A DNA stretch of 64,000 nt from Gigaspora rosea (Eukaryota; Glomeromycota; Glomeromycetes; Diversisporales; Gigasporaceae), in contig QKWP01000074.1 in NCBI GenBank assembly GCA_003550325.1, positions 208,674-272,673 of the forward strand, in the 5' to 3' direction. Position 1 is the first letter of the stretch; every line of letters begins with the position of its first letter. Below are positions 48,216-59,661 of the stretch, in pieces. Below the pieces are notes generated by a model, which was not told the origin of the DNA, ran no database searches, and saw only the letters and a list, made by a program, of their open reading frames with translations. A program made the position numbers and the translations under genes.

Positions 48216-51047
48216 ATGTTTAATGAAACCTCTATTTTCGATAATATTAGTGAACTTGATGCACTACCTGCTAATTTGGACAGCACTTCCAAAGCAGAAT
48301 AGTATATTCATAAAGCTCAATCAATTAAAATTAAAGAAAGAGAAAAAATACAAAAACCAAAAACTGATCCAGCTACTGGTAAATGGTATACAAATATTTC
48401 TATTTTGAATGTAGATCCTGTACTAGTTAAAGAATGCAAGGTAATTTTTATAAATATAAACAGTTTTAGTAATACCTTTATATAATAATGCTATTTTTTT
48501 ATAATAGAAATACCTTCGTGACTTGCAACAAAATAGTGTTTACTCAAAAAAAAGTAATATTAAATATATTCCAAAAGAAATTCAAAAGGCATGGTTTAGA
48601 GAAACTGCTAATGAATATCCAGAGTTTTTGAATACAGCCAAAGATTGGGTTTTTTATGAAATGCTTAGACAAATAATAAATTCAAAAGGTATTATCATCA
48701 TTATTTTTAAATATATATTGTTATTAAAATATCTTGTTAATAATATATATCAATTTAGTCAATTATTTTAGGCATAAGACTAAACGACTGGCTTATGCTA
48801 TACAAAAATGACCAAAGAAATGTACACGAGAATTTATTTTTAAGAATATCAATAATGGTATATTTACTGTTATTATTATTATGTATATTTATATTATAAT
48901 ACCAGTAAATTATATATTGACATTATAAAAAAAATAGATAATATATCTAATCAACAAGAACTTGATAATGAATCTGAGCAAGAAACCGATAATACTTTGA
49001 AATAAGAATTGTCTAATCAAAAAATGGATAATGAAAAAGATACACCTAATTAATATAATAATATACTAGTATAAGAATTATCTAATCAACATAATGAAAA
49101 TCTTATTAATGAAATGCAAAAAAGTCAGAATAATAATACTGAAACTGAAGAAGATCATTTAGAATATAATATATAATGATAAAGAAAATCAAAGATCTAA
49201 AAAAGGTTAATTTATTGATGGGAAATTATAGGCATCTCTTGCGAGAGATGCACCTCCCTAGGAGATATATCTCCTACCCAGTGTATCAATGCCAGATTAG
49301 GGATTAGTTCATCCCCTACTGGTGAACACATGATAGATAAGTATTGTTTCCTTTTTGTATTGTTTTTTTTTTGTTTTCTTTCTTTTTTAATCTGCTTCTA
49401 TGTTCTTCGCTTTGTGTAGGTTTTTTTTTCTTAGTTTTTTTTTCTATACTAATGCTTTATTTCTTTGAGTTAGTAGAGCTGCTGTAGGTGTCATTATTTT
49501 TTTGTACTTTTAGCAACCTGGTTAGATAGCATACGAAAAGTTGAAATGCTTAAGGTAGTGATAACGATATCTACAAAAGAGCGTATAAACCATCCAGCAC
49601 CATTGTACTTAAGACATTGGGTGTTTCTAAGAGATTTAATCATTTTGGTTTGTTGTTTATGAGTATGGAGTTTCTGGGCTTTCGTCATTTCAGAGCTGGT
49701 GGTTGGTTTGATTCATTTATTTCTCTTTTATTTTCTCGACTTGAACTAATTATTTTGGTGGCATTGTATATGGTGATTTCAGGCTTTGTCATTTTGGTGC
49801 CATCATTGTTGATTTCAACTCTTGCCTTTTCAGTTGTTTTGGGTTTGTGATTTCAGTATAGTAAGTCTTGTCTGTGTTTTCACATGATATATTTTTTTCT
49901 TGACCAATCTCTTGTACTTTAGAGCCGTCTTTGGTGGTGTCTTTTGGCTTCGTTGTGTTGGTAATGACTTTTGGCTTCGTTGCCATTGGTGGTAGTGACT
50001 TTTGGCTTCGTCATCATTGGTGTTGAACTTTGCCAGTCCGTTGACATCATTTGTGGAGATTTCGTAGGTGATTTTAGTTCTTATTGGTAACTAAGTCTTG
50101 CTTTTAGTAGATTTTTTTTTTTCTCGACTAATCTTTTTCACATTAGAGCCATTATTGGTGGTGACTTTAGGCTTTGTTGTCATTGTCTTTGGAGCCTTCA
50201 TGGGTATGATTTCATCAGGCCTTTGGTGTTTTTCTCCTTGGGGAAGTTTGTAGTGGTTTTGACATACAAGTCGATTTTCAATAGTATCATGAAATACTTT
50301 AGTTTTGTGATAGTTTTTTTTTTTTCTTAGCACGAATTGGTATCATGTGAAGATTTTTAGTTTTTTGTATTTAATAAATTAAATATAAATTAAATATTTA
50401 ATAAAGTATGTCATATTGGTTTCACAAGATCTGAACTGAATTTTATGGGATCGCACAGGTGCTAATAAAAAAGTTTAAAAGTTATTCGAGTAAATGAATT
50501 TTGTCTCAAGTTGATCAGTCTGAGTAGTACAAATATTGCCTGACTTGAGTAGTAACTCGGAATCTGTGTCATATGATATGTGCAGTTTTTGATTGGTTGG
50601 GAGCTATATCTCCTGCAGGGAGATATATCTTTCGCAGGAGATGCCTAAAAGCACCCTTTATTGATATATTAAATTTTTAAAGATTTATATAATATTAATG
50701 ATTACTATACATTCGAGTAACTAATATATATATTATTTTTATATATTATAGTAAAAACTTCAATTGTTATTAATAGTAATAATGATCAGAATCAAGAATC
50801 TAATAATAGTGATTTAGTGATTTGGAGTTTACAAAAAATAATAATGGTAAGGTTCAAAAAAATAAATAAAAATTTTAATTATATATTTATTAATATTTTC
50901 AAATTTAAATATATATATTATAATTATTACAAAAATAATTTTATACAATACTTTAAGAAGTTACAAATTTGTGATGAACAACTCAACTTCAACAAACTCA
51001 AAATATACAAAAAAAAAAACTAAAAAACAATCTCAAAAAGGCAAATG
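48216..51047 (+). pseudogene. multi-exon gene of unknown function, broken
   Basis: Five segments join in phase across GT-AG introns. Exon 1 is 48216-48440 (MFNETSIFDNISELDALP; in-frame TAG at 48300). Exon 2 is 48508-48688 (KYLRDLQQNSVYSKK, EIQKAWFRETANEYPEFLN). Exon 3 is 48772-48857 (GIRLNDWLMLYKNDQ). Exon 4, about 48931-49205, is acidic and Asn/Glu-rich with stops (SNQQELDNESEQE). Exon 5 is 50752-50846 (NNDQNQESNNSDLVIWSLQ). A Lys-rich end to TGA at 51047 is possible. Intron 1 is 67 bp and intron 2 is 83 bp; intron 4 (49206-50751) is long because it contains the MULE. Phase agreement at every junction argues for a real former gene. It could be the second gene of the Tnp2-type transposon. No known domain was recognised. 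Confidence 0.55.
49220..50656. mobile_element. MULE-type non-autonomous element in an intron (1.44 kb)
   Basis: TIRs of about 60 bp share TAGGCATCTC, TGCGA and GGAGATATA(T/G)CTCC blocks and start GGG on both sides. A perfect 9-bp duplication, tttattgat (49211-49219 and 50657-50665), is the Mutator-type length. The T/G-rich interior repeats phrases such as gtgacttttggcttcgt. On the minus strand this gives Lys/Thr/Pro-rich reading frames (MATKPKVITNTTKPKDTT; TTKPKVTTNNGSNVKK), possibly a captured repetitive coding fragment. Confidence 0.75.
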
Positions 51048-51239
51048 AAATAAAAAAAATTAATATTACAAGAAAAAATAATGGTATTAGAATTAGGTCT
51101 CTTTCCCTTCTCCATAAATAGTTTTTTAATTATAAAATTATAATAGTATAGTATATACTAGTATTAATTTGTATGCAGTTACAATTTGCTATTAAAAATT
51201 TATATTTAATAAATATTTATTATATATAAAATTGATATT

Positions 51240-51800
51240 TATTGTTTACGGAATTTATAGAAATTTATTTTTATTATATAAAAAATTGAGATTTAATTAT
51301 ATTTATTATATATGGAATATATAAAAAATTTATATTTAATTATATTTATTATATAAAAAATTCATACTCAATTATATTTATTATATACGGAATATATAAA
51401 AAATTTATACACAATTATATTTATTATATACAGAATATATAAAAAATTTATACTCATTTATAACTACTATATAGGAAATATATAAAAAATTCATACTCAA
51501 TTATATAACTACTATATACGAAATATATAAAAAATTCATACTCAATTATAACTACTATATATGAAATATATAAAACATTCATACTCAATTATATTTATTA
51601 TATACAGAATATATAAAAATTTTATACTCAATTATAACTACTATATACGAAATATATAAAAACATTTATATCAATTATAACTACTATATACAAAATATAT
51701 AAAGAATTTATACTTAATAGTATCTATTATATACGAAATATATAAAAAATTTACACTCAATTATATTTATTATATACGGAATATATACTTAATTATATTT
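51240..51800. repeat. minisatellite, unit about 50-60 bp (right array)
   Basis: Around ten units of aaaaaatttatactcaatta, then ta-tttattatatacggaata, follow one another with small changes (acggaat, acagaat, acgaaat). Further ATTCCGTAT / GCGGAAT words continue to about 52020. Confidence 0.75.
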
Positions 51801-52094
51801 ATTATATACAGAATTTATCGGTAATTCTATTTTATTATATGCAGAATTTTTACAAAATTTATTACTTAATTATATTTAACATATACGGAATTTATATTTA
51901 TTATATAAAAATATATATAATTTAAATCATTAATAAAAAAGTTTCCATATAAAATTCCGTATAAAAATATATGGAATTTGCATCAAATTCCGTATCACTA
52001 AATGCGGAATTTATTACGGAATTTCATATAGAAAATTTATACAGAAAAATTTTAGTATTAATTCAATATAATTTCAGTATATATATGTTTATAG

Positions 52095-53140
52095 GGATAA
52101 AAAGGAGCATGTTGTAAATTATTGGAATGATTTATAACAGATTGAAATTAGTAACAATTAATGCGCAAGATTACGAACCATTAATTGTATGTTTGAGATT
52201 TATATAATATTCCAAGTATAAAAAATTTGATCATTTTATATTTTGTAGGTCATCGCACAGCTCATCAATTGATAAACATTGTAATAAATTAGAGATTCAT
52301 GAAAAAATTGAAATTATATCAAAGGTTCATTGATTGTTACATAAAATTTAAGGATGATTGATCCTCACGCCCAGCCAGCAAACTACTATTAAAGGACTTA
52401 AAACTTTAATATTATTGCTATACCGAATGCTGCTTTTAGGCTTGTGTGTATTTTAGGTCTTCCTTGTAAATTTGATTATTTGAGATTTAATTAATAAATT
52501 CATATTTGCTAATTTGGTTTTCACTAAAAAAATATAAATATAATATTAAGGATTACCCGTATTACTAGATCTTCTCATAATTATGGATGCATATTTAATT
52601 AGTTCCAACAAAGTAGGTTAGTTTTAGTTTACTTGGTATTTGTTCAGAAATTGGTAAAGAATCAAGTACAATGATCACAGGACATCATGTTATTATAGCG
52701 CTAATCCTTGTTTTCTTTAGAGACATACCAATATTATATGGAATTTATAAATTTAAATAAAGTTTCTATCATTCAAATACTGTATCACTGGAATTTTATT
52801 CTAAGTTTTGGAATACTTTCACAAATAATTGTTCTTTTAATTTTATTGGTTTAATTATTCAGAGAATTTTGCAAAGTTGATTAAGTCTTTAACATTTTAA
52901 TATGATCATAAATATTCTTCATAAATTCTGTAGATCTTTATTACCTCTTGTCATTTCATTCTACTTGGCACAATCAATTAGGCATTTAAAACAGGTTCAT
53001 AATAAGCTTTCAACCAATAAAACAGAACTACCGTACCGGTAATAAATAACTTAATAAAAAACCAATAATATGTGTTAAACTTTGAATAAAAATAATGCAT
53101 ATGTTAAATAAAATAATACAGTATAACCATGCTTTGGTGT
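52095..53140 (+). repeat. dispersed repeat R1, copy 2, left part
   Basis: Aligns with about 1571-2605. It is cut by the LTR retrotransposon and resumes at 60382. The two parts total about 1385 bp against about 1365 in copy 1, so little else has changed. Confidence 0.75.
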
Positions 53141-53782
53141 TGTTACACTTGGAATTCACCTCTCTAAAGAATTCAAGAGACAGATAGTTTATAGTATGAA
53201 GACTACAACTATAGTGATATGGATTAAATAAGGCTTTTATGAAAGAGGCAGCAACACACTTATATATGAAGATATAAGAGGTTAGTTACTTCACTACAAA
53301 CAATAAATAACAATAAGAGACATAGTTTCTCTTAACCAAAATATAAGATTCTACTTAAGAAAATAAAGTGTATTTTATAGCATGTATGAGAACATGTACA
53401 AAGACTTTATTATTCAGTGGGAATTAAGGATTACAAGAGAGAATTCAATTCTAACTAAATGAATAAAAGAGTAAACCAAATCCACTTTGCTACAGAGGCA
53501 AAAAGAGTGGGTTTATATATTTGAATTGTGGGTCACAATCTACACTACTAATGACTATTTTATTTTATTTTACAGACTATCTTCTCTAATCGATTATGAA
53601 TTAAAAAGAACAAAAAGAATTATTATGAAAATATTATGAGTAAAAAGAGAAAAGTAAAATGAGCGGGTATGAATTTCGCATGATCATGTATGATTGATCA
53701 GTGATTTCATATAATCAGCATGAAATGAAGTCGATGACGATCAAATTCATATGTTATCGTGAGGGTATTTTCAAGTGTAACA
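53141..53782 (-). repeat. 3' LTR (642 bp)
   Basis: TGTTACACTTGGAATTCACC to TTTTCAAGTGTAACA. It lacks two segments of about 39 bp that are present in the other LTR (after gtgatatgg, and after gtatgaattt). Confidence 0.9.
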
Positions 53783-53797
53783 TATTTCTCTCCCACT
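53783..53797 (-). promoter_or_regulatory. polypurine tract of the LTR element
   Basis: On the minus strand AGTGGGAGAGAAATA abuts the 3' LTR. It is the expected primer site for plus-strand DNA synthesis. Confidence 0.7.
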
Positions 53798-55118
53798 TAA
53801 TTACGAGCTCCGCGAGTAATATCAAGTAAGAACTTGGAGATTGAGGTAACAATTTCCTCAAGATAGCAATGGCCAACTTTAAACATTCCGTCAGTATCAC
53901 CAGCATCAGCTGATTTTTATAATAACTAAATATTCCTTTCATAATATCTTTTAAGTAATAGAGCATTGTAAGGAGACTCTAAAATTCGACCATCTAATGT
54001 TTGTAACTTATACACATCTTGAGCTATACGACGATATATAGTGTAAGGTCCTGACCATCTGAGTAGCAGTTTACCAGAATGTTGATTGTGTAGGGATGCA
54101 TTAAACAATAGAACTTTAGTTCCTTTTTCAAAGATTCGCTGAACTTTTTTCAATTTCTTCTATAGGACAGGATTTTATAGTAATCCACATTTTTAAATCA
54201 CATTTACATTTAGCACAATCATCTGATGGTGAATAAAAGTTATCACCACACCAACATTGAGCATTAGGACCTTTCCAATCATATTGCCAATGTTTACCTT
54301 TGTTTTTGACTTTTAAACGATTGCTAATATGTTCAATATAGTACCAAGTACAATATTGTCCATTATACCTTATTCCTTCAGGTGTAAACATAATATTCTT
54401 GTATGGTTTTATACCATAAGTAATAAATTCAGATGGGTTGTAATCTAATACCTTCATAATTTCTTGGTATACTTTTGGGATAAATAATCATTAGTGTAAT
54501 GATTATAGGAGGTTTCAGCTTCAAGTTCAAGGTAATAGGCTGTAACTTCTTGTTGGTTAGCAGGCAATCTAGAAAGTGCATCTGCATTATTATGCTTGCA
54601 TCCTGGTCTATGGATAATAGTAAAATTGTAGGGTTCTAATCTCAAAATCCATCTAGCACGCTTTCCTTTAAGTTCAGAAGTCCTTAACCATTGTAAAGCA
54701 GAATGGTCAGTGATTAGATAAAATGGTTTGGATCCTAAATATTGGTGAAAGTGTTCTACAGCCCAAATAACTGCAAGACATTCCAGTTCAGGTATGGAGT
54801 AATTTTGTTCTGTTTTGGTAACACTTCTGCCAGCATATGCTACAACATATTCCTTATTATTATCATTCAATTGTGCAAGTACAGTACCTAAACCTAGAGT
54901 GGAAGCATCAGCATAAAGGTAGAATGGGTGATTAAAGTCAGGATATCTCAATACTGGAGCNTTTCAAGTGTAACATATTTCTCTCCCACTTAATTACGAG
55001 CTCCGCGAGTAATATCAAGTAAGAACTTGGAGATTGAGGTAACAATTTCCTCAAGATAGCAATGGCCAACTTTAAACATTCCGTCAGTATCACCAGCATC
55101 AGCTGATTTTTATAATAA

Positions 55119-55650
55119 CTAAATATTCCTTTCATAATATCTTTTAAGTAATAGAGCATTGTAAGGAGACTCTAAAATTCGACCATCTAATGTTTGTAAC
55201 TTATACACATCTTGAGCTATACGACGATATATAGTGTAAGGTCCTGACCATCTGAGTAGCAGTTTACCAGAATGTTGATTGTGTAGGGATGCATTAAACA
55301 ATAGAACTTTAGTTCCTTTTTCAAAGATTCGCTGAACTTTTTTCAATTTCTTCTATAGGACAGGATTTTATAGTAATCCACATTTTTAAATCACATTTAC
55401 ATTTAGCACAATCATCTGATGGTGAATAAAAGTTATCACCACACCAACATTGAGCATTAGGACCTTTCCAATCATATTGCCAATGTTTACCTTTGTTTTT
55501 GACTTTTAAACGATTGCTAATATGTTCAATATAGTACCAAGTACAATATTGTCCATTATACCTTATTCCTTCAGGTGTAAACATAATATTCTTGTATGGT
55601 TTTATACCATAAGTAATAAATTCAGATGGGTTGTAATCTAATACCTTCAT
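55119..55650 (-). pseudogene. pol C-terminal part: Cys-rich segment plus GPY/F-like module
   Basis: 55650-55321 encodes a segment with NGQYCTWYYIEH, AQCWCGDNFYSPSDDCAKCK and ITIKSCPIEEIEK, with seven cysteines over about 75 residues. A one-base shift in an A6 run (about 55330) then leads into FEKGTKVLLFNASLHN, GKLLLRWSGPYTIYRR and LESPYNALLLKRYY. The latter is the GPY/F-type C-terminal region of gypsy integrases. Neither the HHCC zinc finger nor the DDE core of integrase is seen between RNase H and this module. The same sequence occurs at 53926-54457 in the artefactual copy. Confidence 0.7.
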
Positions 55651-56243
55651 AATTTCTTGGTATACTTTTGGGATAAATAATCATTAGTGTAATGATTATA
55701 GGAGGTTTCAGCTTCAAGTTCAAGGTAATAGGCTGTAACTTCTTGTTGGTTAGCAGGCAATCTAGAAAGTGCATCTGCATTATTATGCTTGCATCCTGGT
55801 CTATGGATAATAGTAAAATTGTAGGGTTCTAATCTCAAAATCCATCTAGCACGCTTTCCTTTAAGTTCAGAAGTCCTTAACCATTGTAAAGCAGAATGGT
55901 CAGTGATTAGATAAAATGGTTTGGATCCTAAATATTGGTGAAAGTGTTCTACAGCCCAAATAACTGCAAGACATTCCAGTTCAGGTATGGAGTAATTTTG
56001 TTCTGTTTTGGTAACACTTCTGCCAGCATATGCTACAACATATTCCTTATTATTATCATTCAATTGTGCAAGTACAGTACCTAAACCTAGAGTGGAAGCA
56101 TCAGCATAAAGGTAGAATGGGTGATTAAAGTCAGGATATCTCAATACTGGAGCTGTAATAATGTGAGTTTCCAAAGTATTAAAGGCTTTATCTTGGTCCT
56201 CAGTCCATTGGTAAGGTTCATCCTTTTTCAATAAATTATTCAA
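55647..56243 (-). pseudogene. pol RNase H domain
   Basis: Continuous frame with FYLYADASTLGLGTVLAQ (first catalytic D), YSIPELECLAVIWAVEHFHQ (E), YLITDHSALQWL (D) and the terminal CKHNNADALSRLP. This is the complete gypsy-type RNase H signature. A shift near 55665 separates it from the Cys-rich segment. Part of it is repeated at 54454-54951. Confidence 0.9.
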
Positions 56244-56319
56244 AGGCTTGGCAATTTTAAAGAAACCTTGGATAAATTTCCTATAGTAAGAGGCAAGTCC
56301 TAAGAATGCACGAAGTTGT

Positions 56320-57000
56320 TTGAGAGTTTTTGGTATAGGAAAGTCCTTAATTTTAATAATTTTCTCTTCATCAGGAGAATTCCATTTCTGTTGATTATAT
56401 GTCTTAAAAATTTAATAGAATTTAGAAAGAAAAAACATTTTTCTAAATTTAATTTTAAATGGGCTTTTCTAATTCTTTTAAGACTTGATAAACATAATCT
56501 AAATGTTCATCAAATGTTTTTGAATAAATGGTTATGTCATCTAAATATACAACCACAAATTTGTTAATGAATGGACTTAGAACATGGTTCATTAATCTTT
56601 GAAATGTTGAAGGAGCATTACATAACCCAAATGGCATAACATTAAATTCATATGTGCCAAAGTTAGTAATAAAAGCTGTTTTCTTTTTATCATCAGAGTT
56701 CATACCAACTTGCCAATATCCACTGGCCAAGTCAAGACTTGTAAACCATTTAGATCCATTAAAGACTGTTAAGATTTCATTAATGTTGGGTAAGGGTAAA
56801 TGTCTTTTTCAGTAACAGTATTCAGTTTCCTGTAATCAATACATATCCTCTTTTTACCATTTTTCTTTGGGACTAATACAACAGGAGAAGCCCAAGGACT
56901 TTTAGTTTCTTGAATGATTCCTTGTTTTTTCATTGCATGAATTTCCTCTTTAAGAAAGTCTTGATCATCCAAAGACATGCTATAAGGTCTCTGGCTTATA
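56320..57000 (-). pseudogene. pol reverse transcriptase domain
   Basis: KKQGIIQETKSPWASPVVLV and KRICIDYRKLN (56978-56800) are the N-terminal RT blocks. A one-base loss near 56795 shifts the frame before SLDLASGYWQVGM. NVMPFGLCNAPSTFQRLMN and the catalytic VVVYLDDITIYSK (about 56552-56520) follow in 56730-56455. Motifs are intact apart from the shift and one further break past 56455. Confidence 0.88.
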
Positions 57001-57095
57001 GGTTTGGCATTTCTAGTATTAATTTTATGAAGGACAAGATTGGTTTGGCCTAATCCAACAGTTTGACCAGATTTGCTAATCTTTTTAGCATAGAC

Positions 57096-58101
57096 TTAAG
57101 GGACTTCATTAAGCAGGTCAACAACTTGGTTTAGTTGTTCAGGTGGTAATTTAGAGTTGATGTTAAATGAACTTCTATCACATTCATTATGGTCTGGTAG
57201 GGTTGTGGATAAATATATGGCAGGGTTATGTTCAGTCCAAGGATTATAGAATAGGTCATTATCCTCAGAAGTGTATTCATCCGTGTAGAAGGCTTGGATT
57301 TCCTCATTATCCTCCTCTAATTCATCAATCCACTCATCCTCATCAGTGAATTCCTCTAATTCTTGAATTGGAGTATTATTGCTTACATGAGTAGCATTAA
57401 TAGTGACTTGTTTTCCCAAATATTTAACATGTAGGGTGTTGTTAGCAAAATCCAACTTAGCTTTAGATTTACTAAACCAATCTGTTCCTAGTAACAGAGT
57501 TTCTTTCTGGGATTTAATCACTTGCAAGCTAATAGGAATTATAAGGTCCTGAATAGTTATTTTCACATTGGTAACTATTCCCAAAGCTTTAGTACGATTT
57601 CCATTGGCTGTAACTACCACAGTCCTAGAAGGTTGGTCAATTTCAAGTCCTATTTTGTCCATTAGTTTTTTTAGTAATGATGCTAACAGCAGCACCTGAG
57701 TCAAGGATGGCAACAACAGGGTTTCCTTTAATTCTGACATAACATCTCATGGCCACAGTCTTGTGAGAATTATTGGTTTGTAAATGATTAGCTTCAGTGC
57801 TAGGAGCCTTTTTCCTACGTAATGCCTTTGCCAAATTATGCTGTTGATTAGAATATTGTAAGAGTTGACCATAGGTAATATGGGCAGGGGTTTCTAATAA
57901 GTCCTCAGAAATGTCATAAGGGTTAAGTTGGTCTACTTTGGAGGGTAACCTTTTTTTCAATATTTTCTTTACAGGAGGTATATCTTGTTCAACTTCTATA
58001 GGAATTTCTTTTATATTAGTTGATATTTGGGGAGTTTTGCTTCTAAGGGCATGTTCTTTAGCAGATACTGACTGTTTTTGTTTTCCTTTTTGTTCCTTCA
58101 T
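57096..58101 (-). pseudogene. pol aspartic protease region
   Basis: VVAILDSGAAVSIITKK places the catalytic DSGA at 57702-57691. A one-base shift in a T7 run (57665-57671) moves the frame. The continuation carries LLLGTDWFSKSKAKLDF, the second conserved retropepsin block, and then an acidic spacer (DEDEWIDELEEDNEE) leading to RT. Confidence 0.85.
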
Positions 58102-58221
58102 GTTGGTAGAGTATAGTTGGTGGCGAATAACATAAACTTCATCCTCATATTCAGCTTCAACAAAATTTATGTTTCTATTTTGTTTGGTTTGGTTTTGGTT
58201 GGAAGGTGGGTACTGTTGTCC

Positions 58222-59056
58222 TGTTGTTGGAAACTTTTCAGCAAGACAATTCTTTGCATAGTGACCAGGTTCTCCACATCTAAAACAACTAAAATTATTG
58301 TTTTTCTTGTTAGTATTTTCATGATAAGAAGAATTTTGTTTAAATTAGGTTTTTTTAGTTTGGGCAGTAAGAACAGATGCTATGGTAGCATAATTTAAAC
58401 TCAATTGTTGCATTTGTTTAGTGAGTTGTTCAATGTCCTTTTCATAATTTTTAGGTCCTTGAGTAGAAATAGGTTAGCATCAGTAGCGAAGTTAGTTCCT
58501 TGTTCATGAGTACGAGCCAATTCCAAAATTGCATTTAGATTTTGTGGGTTATGCATTAGAAGGAAAGGAGTATGTCTGGTCTCAATCCTTTCTTGAAATA
58601 ATATAATTTTTGGGCATCTGGCATGTTGTTTCCTCCAGTTTCTACTCTTTTTATTAATTTTTTAAATTTGCTATGGTAGGTTTCAATGGATTCTCCAGGT
58701 AGTTGTTTTAAAGTATCAAGGTCCCTTAACCATTTGTTTTTCCAGTGTTGTGTACAGAATTGATTTTGAATGGCAGTAGAAGTAGCAGTCCAATCTCTAT
58801 CAGGATTATTTGGGTCAGGTTGGTTGGCTCTAAAATAGGTTTGTTGCTATCCATCAGCATTTCCATGTAAGAAGGCAGGAAGAATTTCACACTTCCTTCG
58901 AGTATTCCATCTATTAGCTATGGCAGCTTTTTCAAAACTTTCCAACCAGGCTTGAGGGTCTTGGGTTCCATCTCCATAGAATGGTTCTATTCTCAATAAA
59001 ATGGATTCCTTTTGGTTAGCTTGAAGGTAGTCCAAAATAGCTTGAGCATTAGCCAT
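58222..59056 (-). pseudogene. gag, with CCHC zinc knuckle
   Basis: Start MANAQAILDYLQANQ at 59056. PFYGDGTQDPQAWLESFEKA and, after an in-frame TAG at about 58848, PGESIETYHSKFKKLIKRVE and KLYYFKKGL are the retrotransposon gag capsid region. CFRCGEPGHYAKNC at 58287-58246 is a CCHC zinc knuckle. A frameshift near 58460-58600 and a stop upstream of the knuckle interrupt it. The longer upstream frame (to 59443) is probably leader. Confidence 0.82.
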
Positions 59057-59641
59057 GTTTTGTATTATAGGTGTTGGTGAAGGAGTTTGAAATAATCTAT
59101 CAAGTTCTAGGTCAGAGTCAGAGTCAGGGTTAGAGTTTTCAACTACTGTAGTATTTGTATTTAGAGTATAAAGAACAATAAAGGGGTCAAGTTCAAATTT
59201 GTTTGTTTGTTGATAAGCTTGTTGGAGTTGGTCAACTAATGTATCAAATCCAGGGTCAGCAGTATATCTAAAAGTATAAAGTAAAGCACAGAAATGTTCT
59301 CTTGGGGGATTAGTAGCTTGTTGTATTAATTGAAAAATATAAACTGTACAATCAGTATAAGAAAGCACAGGATATGTTATAATAAACCAAGTCCAAAATC
59401 CAATAAACTGTATAGTAATTTCTCTTGCAACAGGATGACACAATTGACAAGAATAATCTGCTGCAATTTCTTGAATCTGTTGTCTTATTCTGGTCCAGTA
59501 CCAGGATAAAGTGTATGTTGATGATCGTGTTGTTGATTTCTGTAGAGAAACTCAATATAAGCAATCATGCACACTTACAAGTTAGTAATAACTAAATAAT
59601 ATTAATTAAATTTCACAATTTAGTAACTGTAGAATTTCTAT

Positions 59642-59657
59642 CTCACAGTCACCACCA
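59642..59657 (-). promoter_or_regulatory. candidate primer-binding site
   Basis: Four bases after the 5' LTR, the minus strand reads TGGTGGTGACTGTGAG. It begins TGG as required to pair with a tRNA CCA end. The tRNA species was not identified. Confidence 0.5.
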
Positions 59658-59661
59658 AAAA

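Larger units (their letters stand above)
53769..56153. repeat. 1192-bp exact duplication around a single N (probable assembly artefact)
   Basis: 53769-54960 and 54962-56153 have the same length and, as far as compared, the same sequence, including every frameshift. They are joined by one N at 54961. The second copy begins with the last 14 bases of the LTR. This is what two overlapping contig ends placed side by side would give; a true tandem duplication with an N exactly at the joint is less likely. Confidence 0.85.

Noticed and set aside
53769..54960. Second set of pol fragments as a true tandem duplication in the retrotransposon
   Set aside because: It is identical to the following 1192 bases and separated by one N; an assembly artefact is the simpler explanation.
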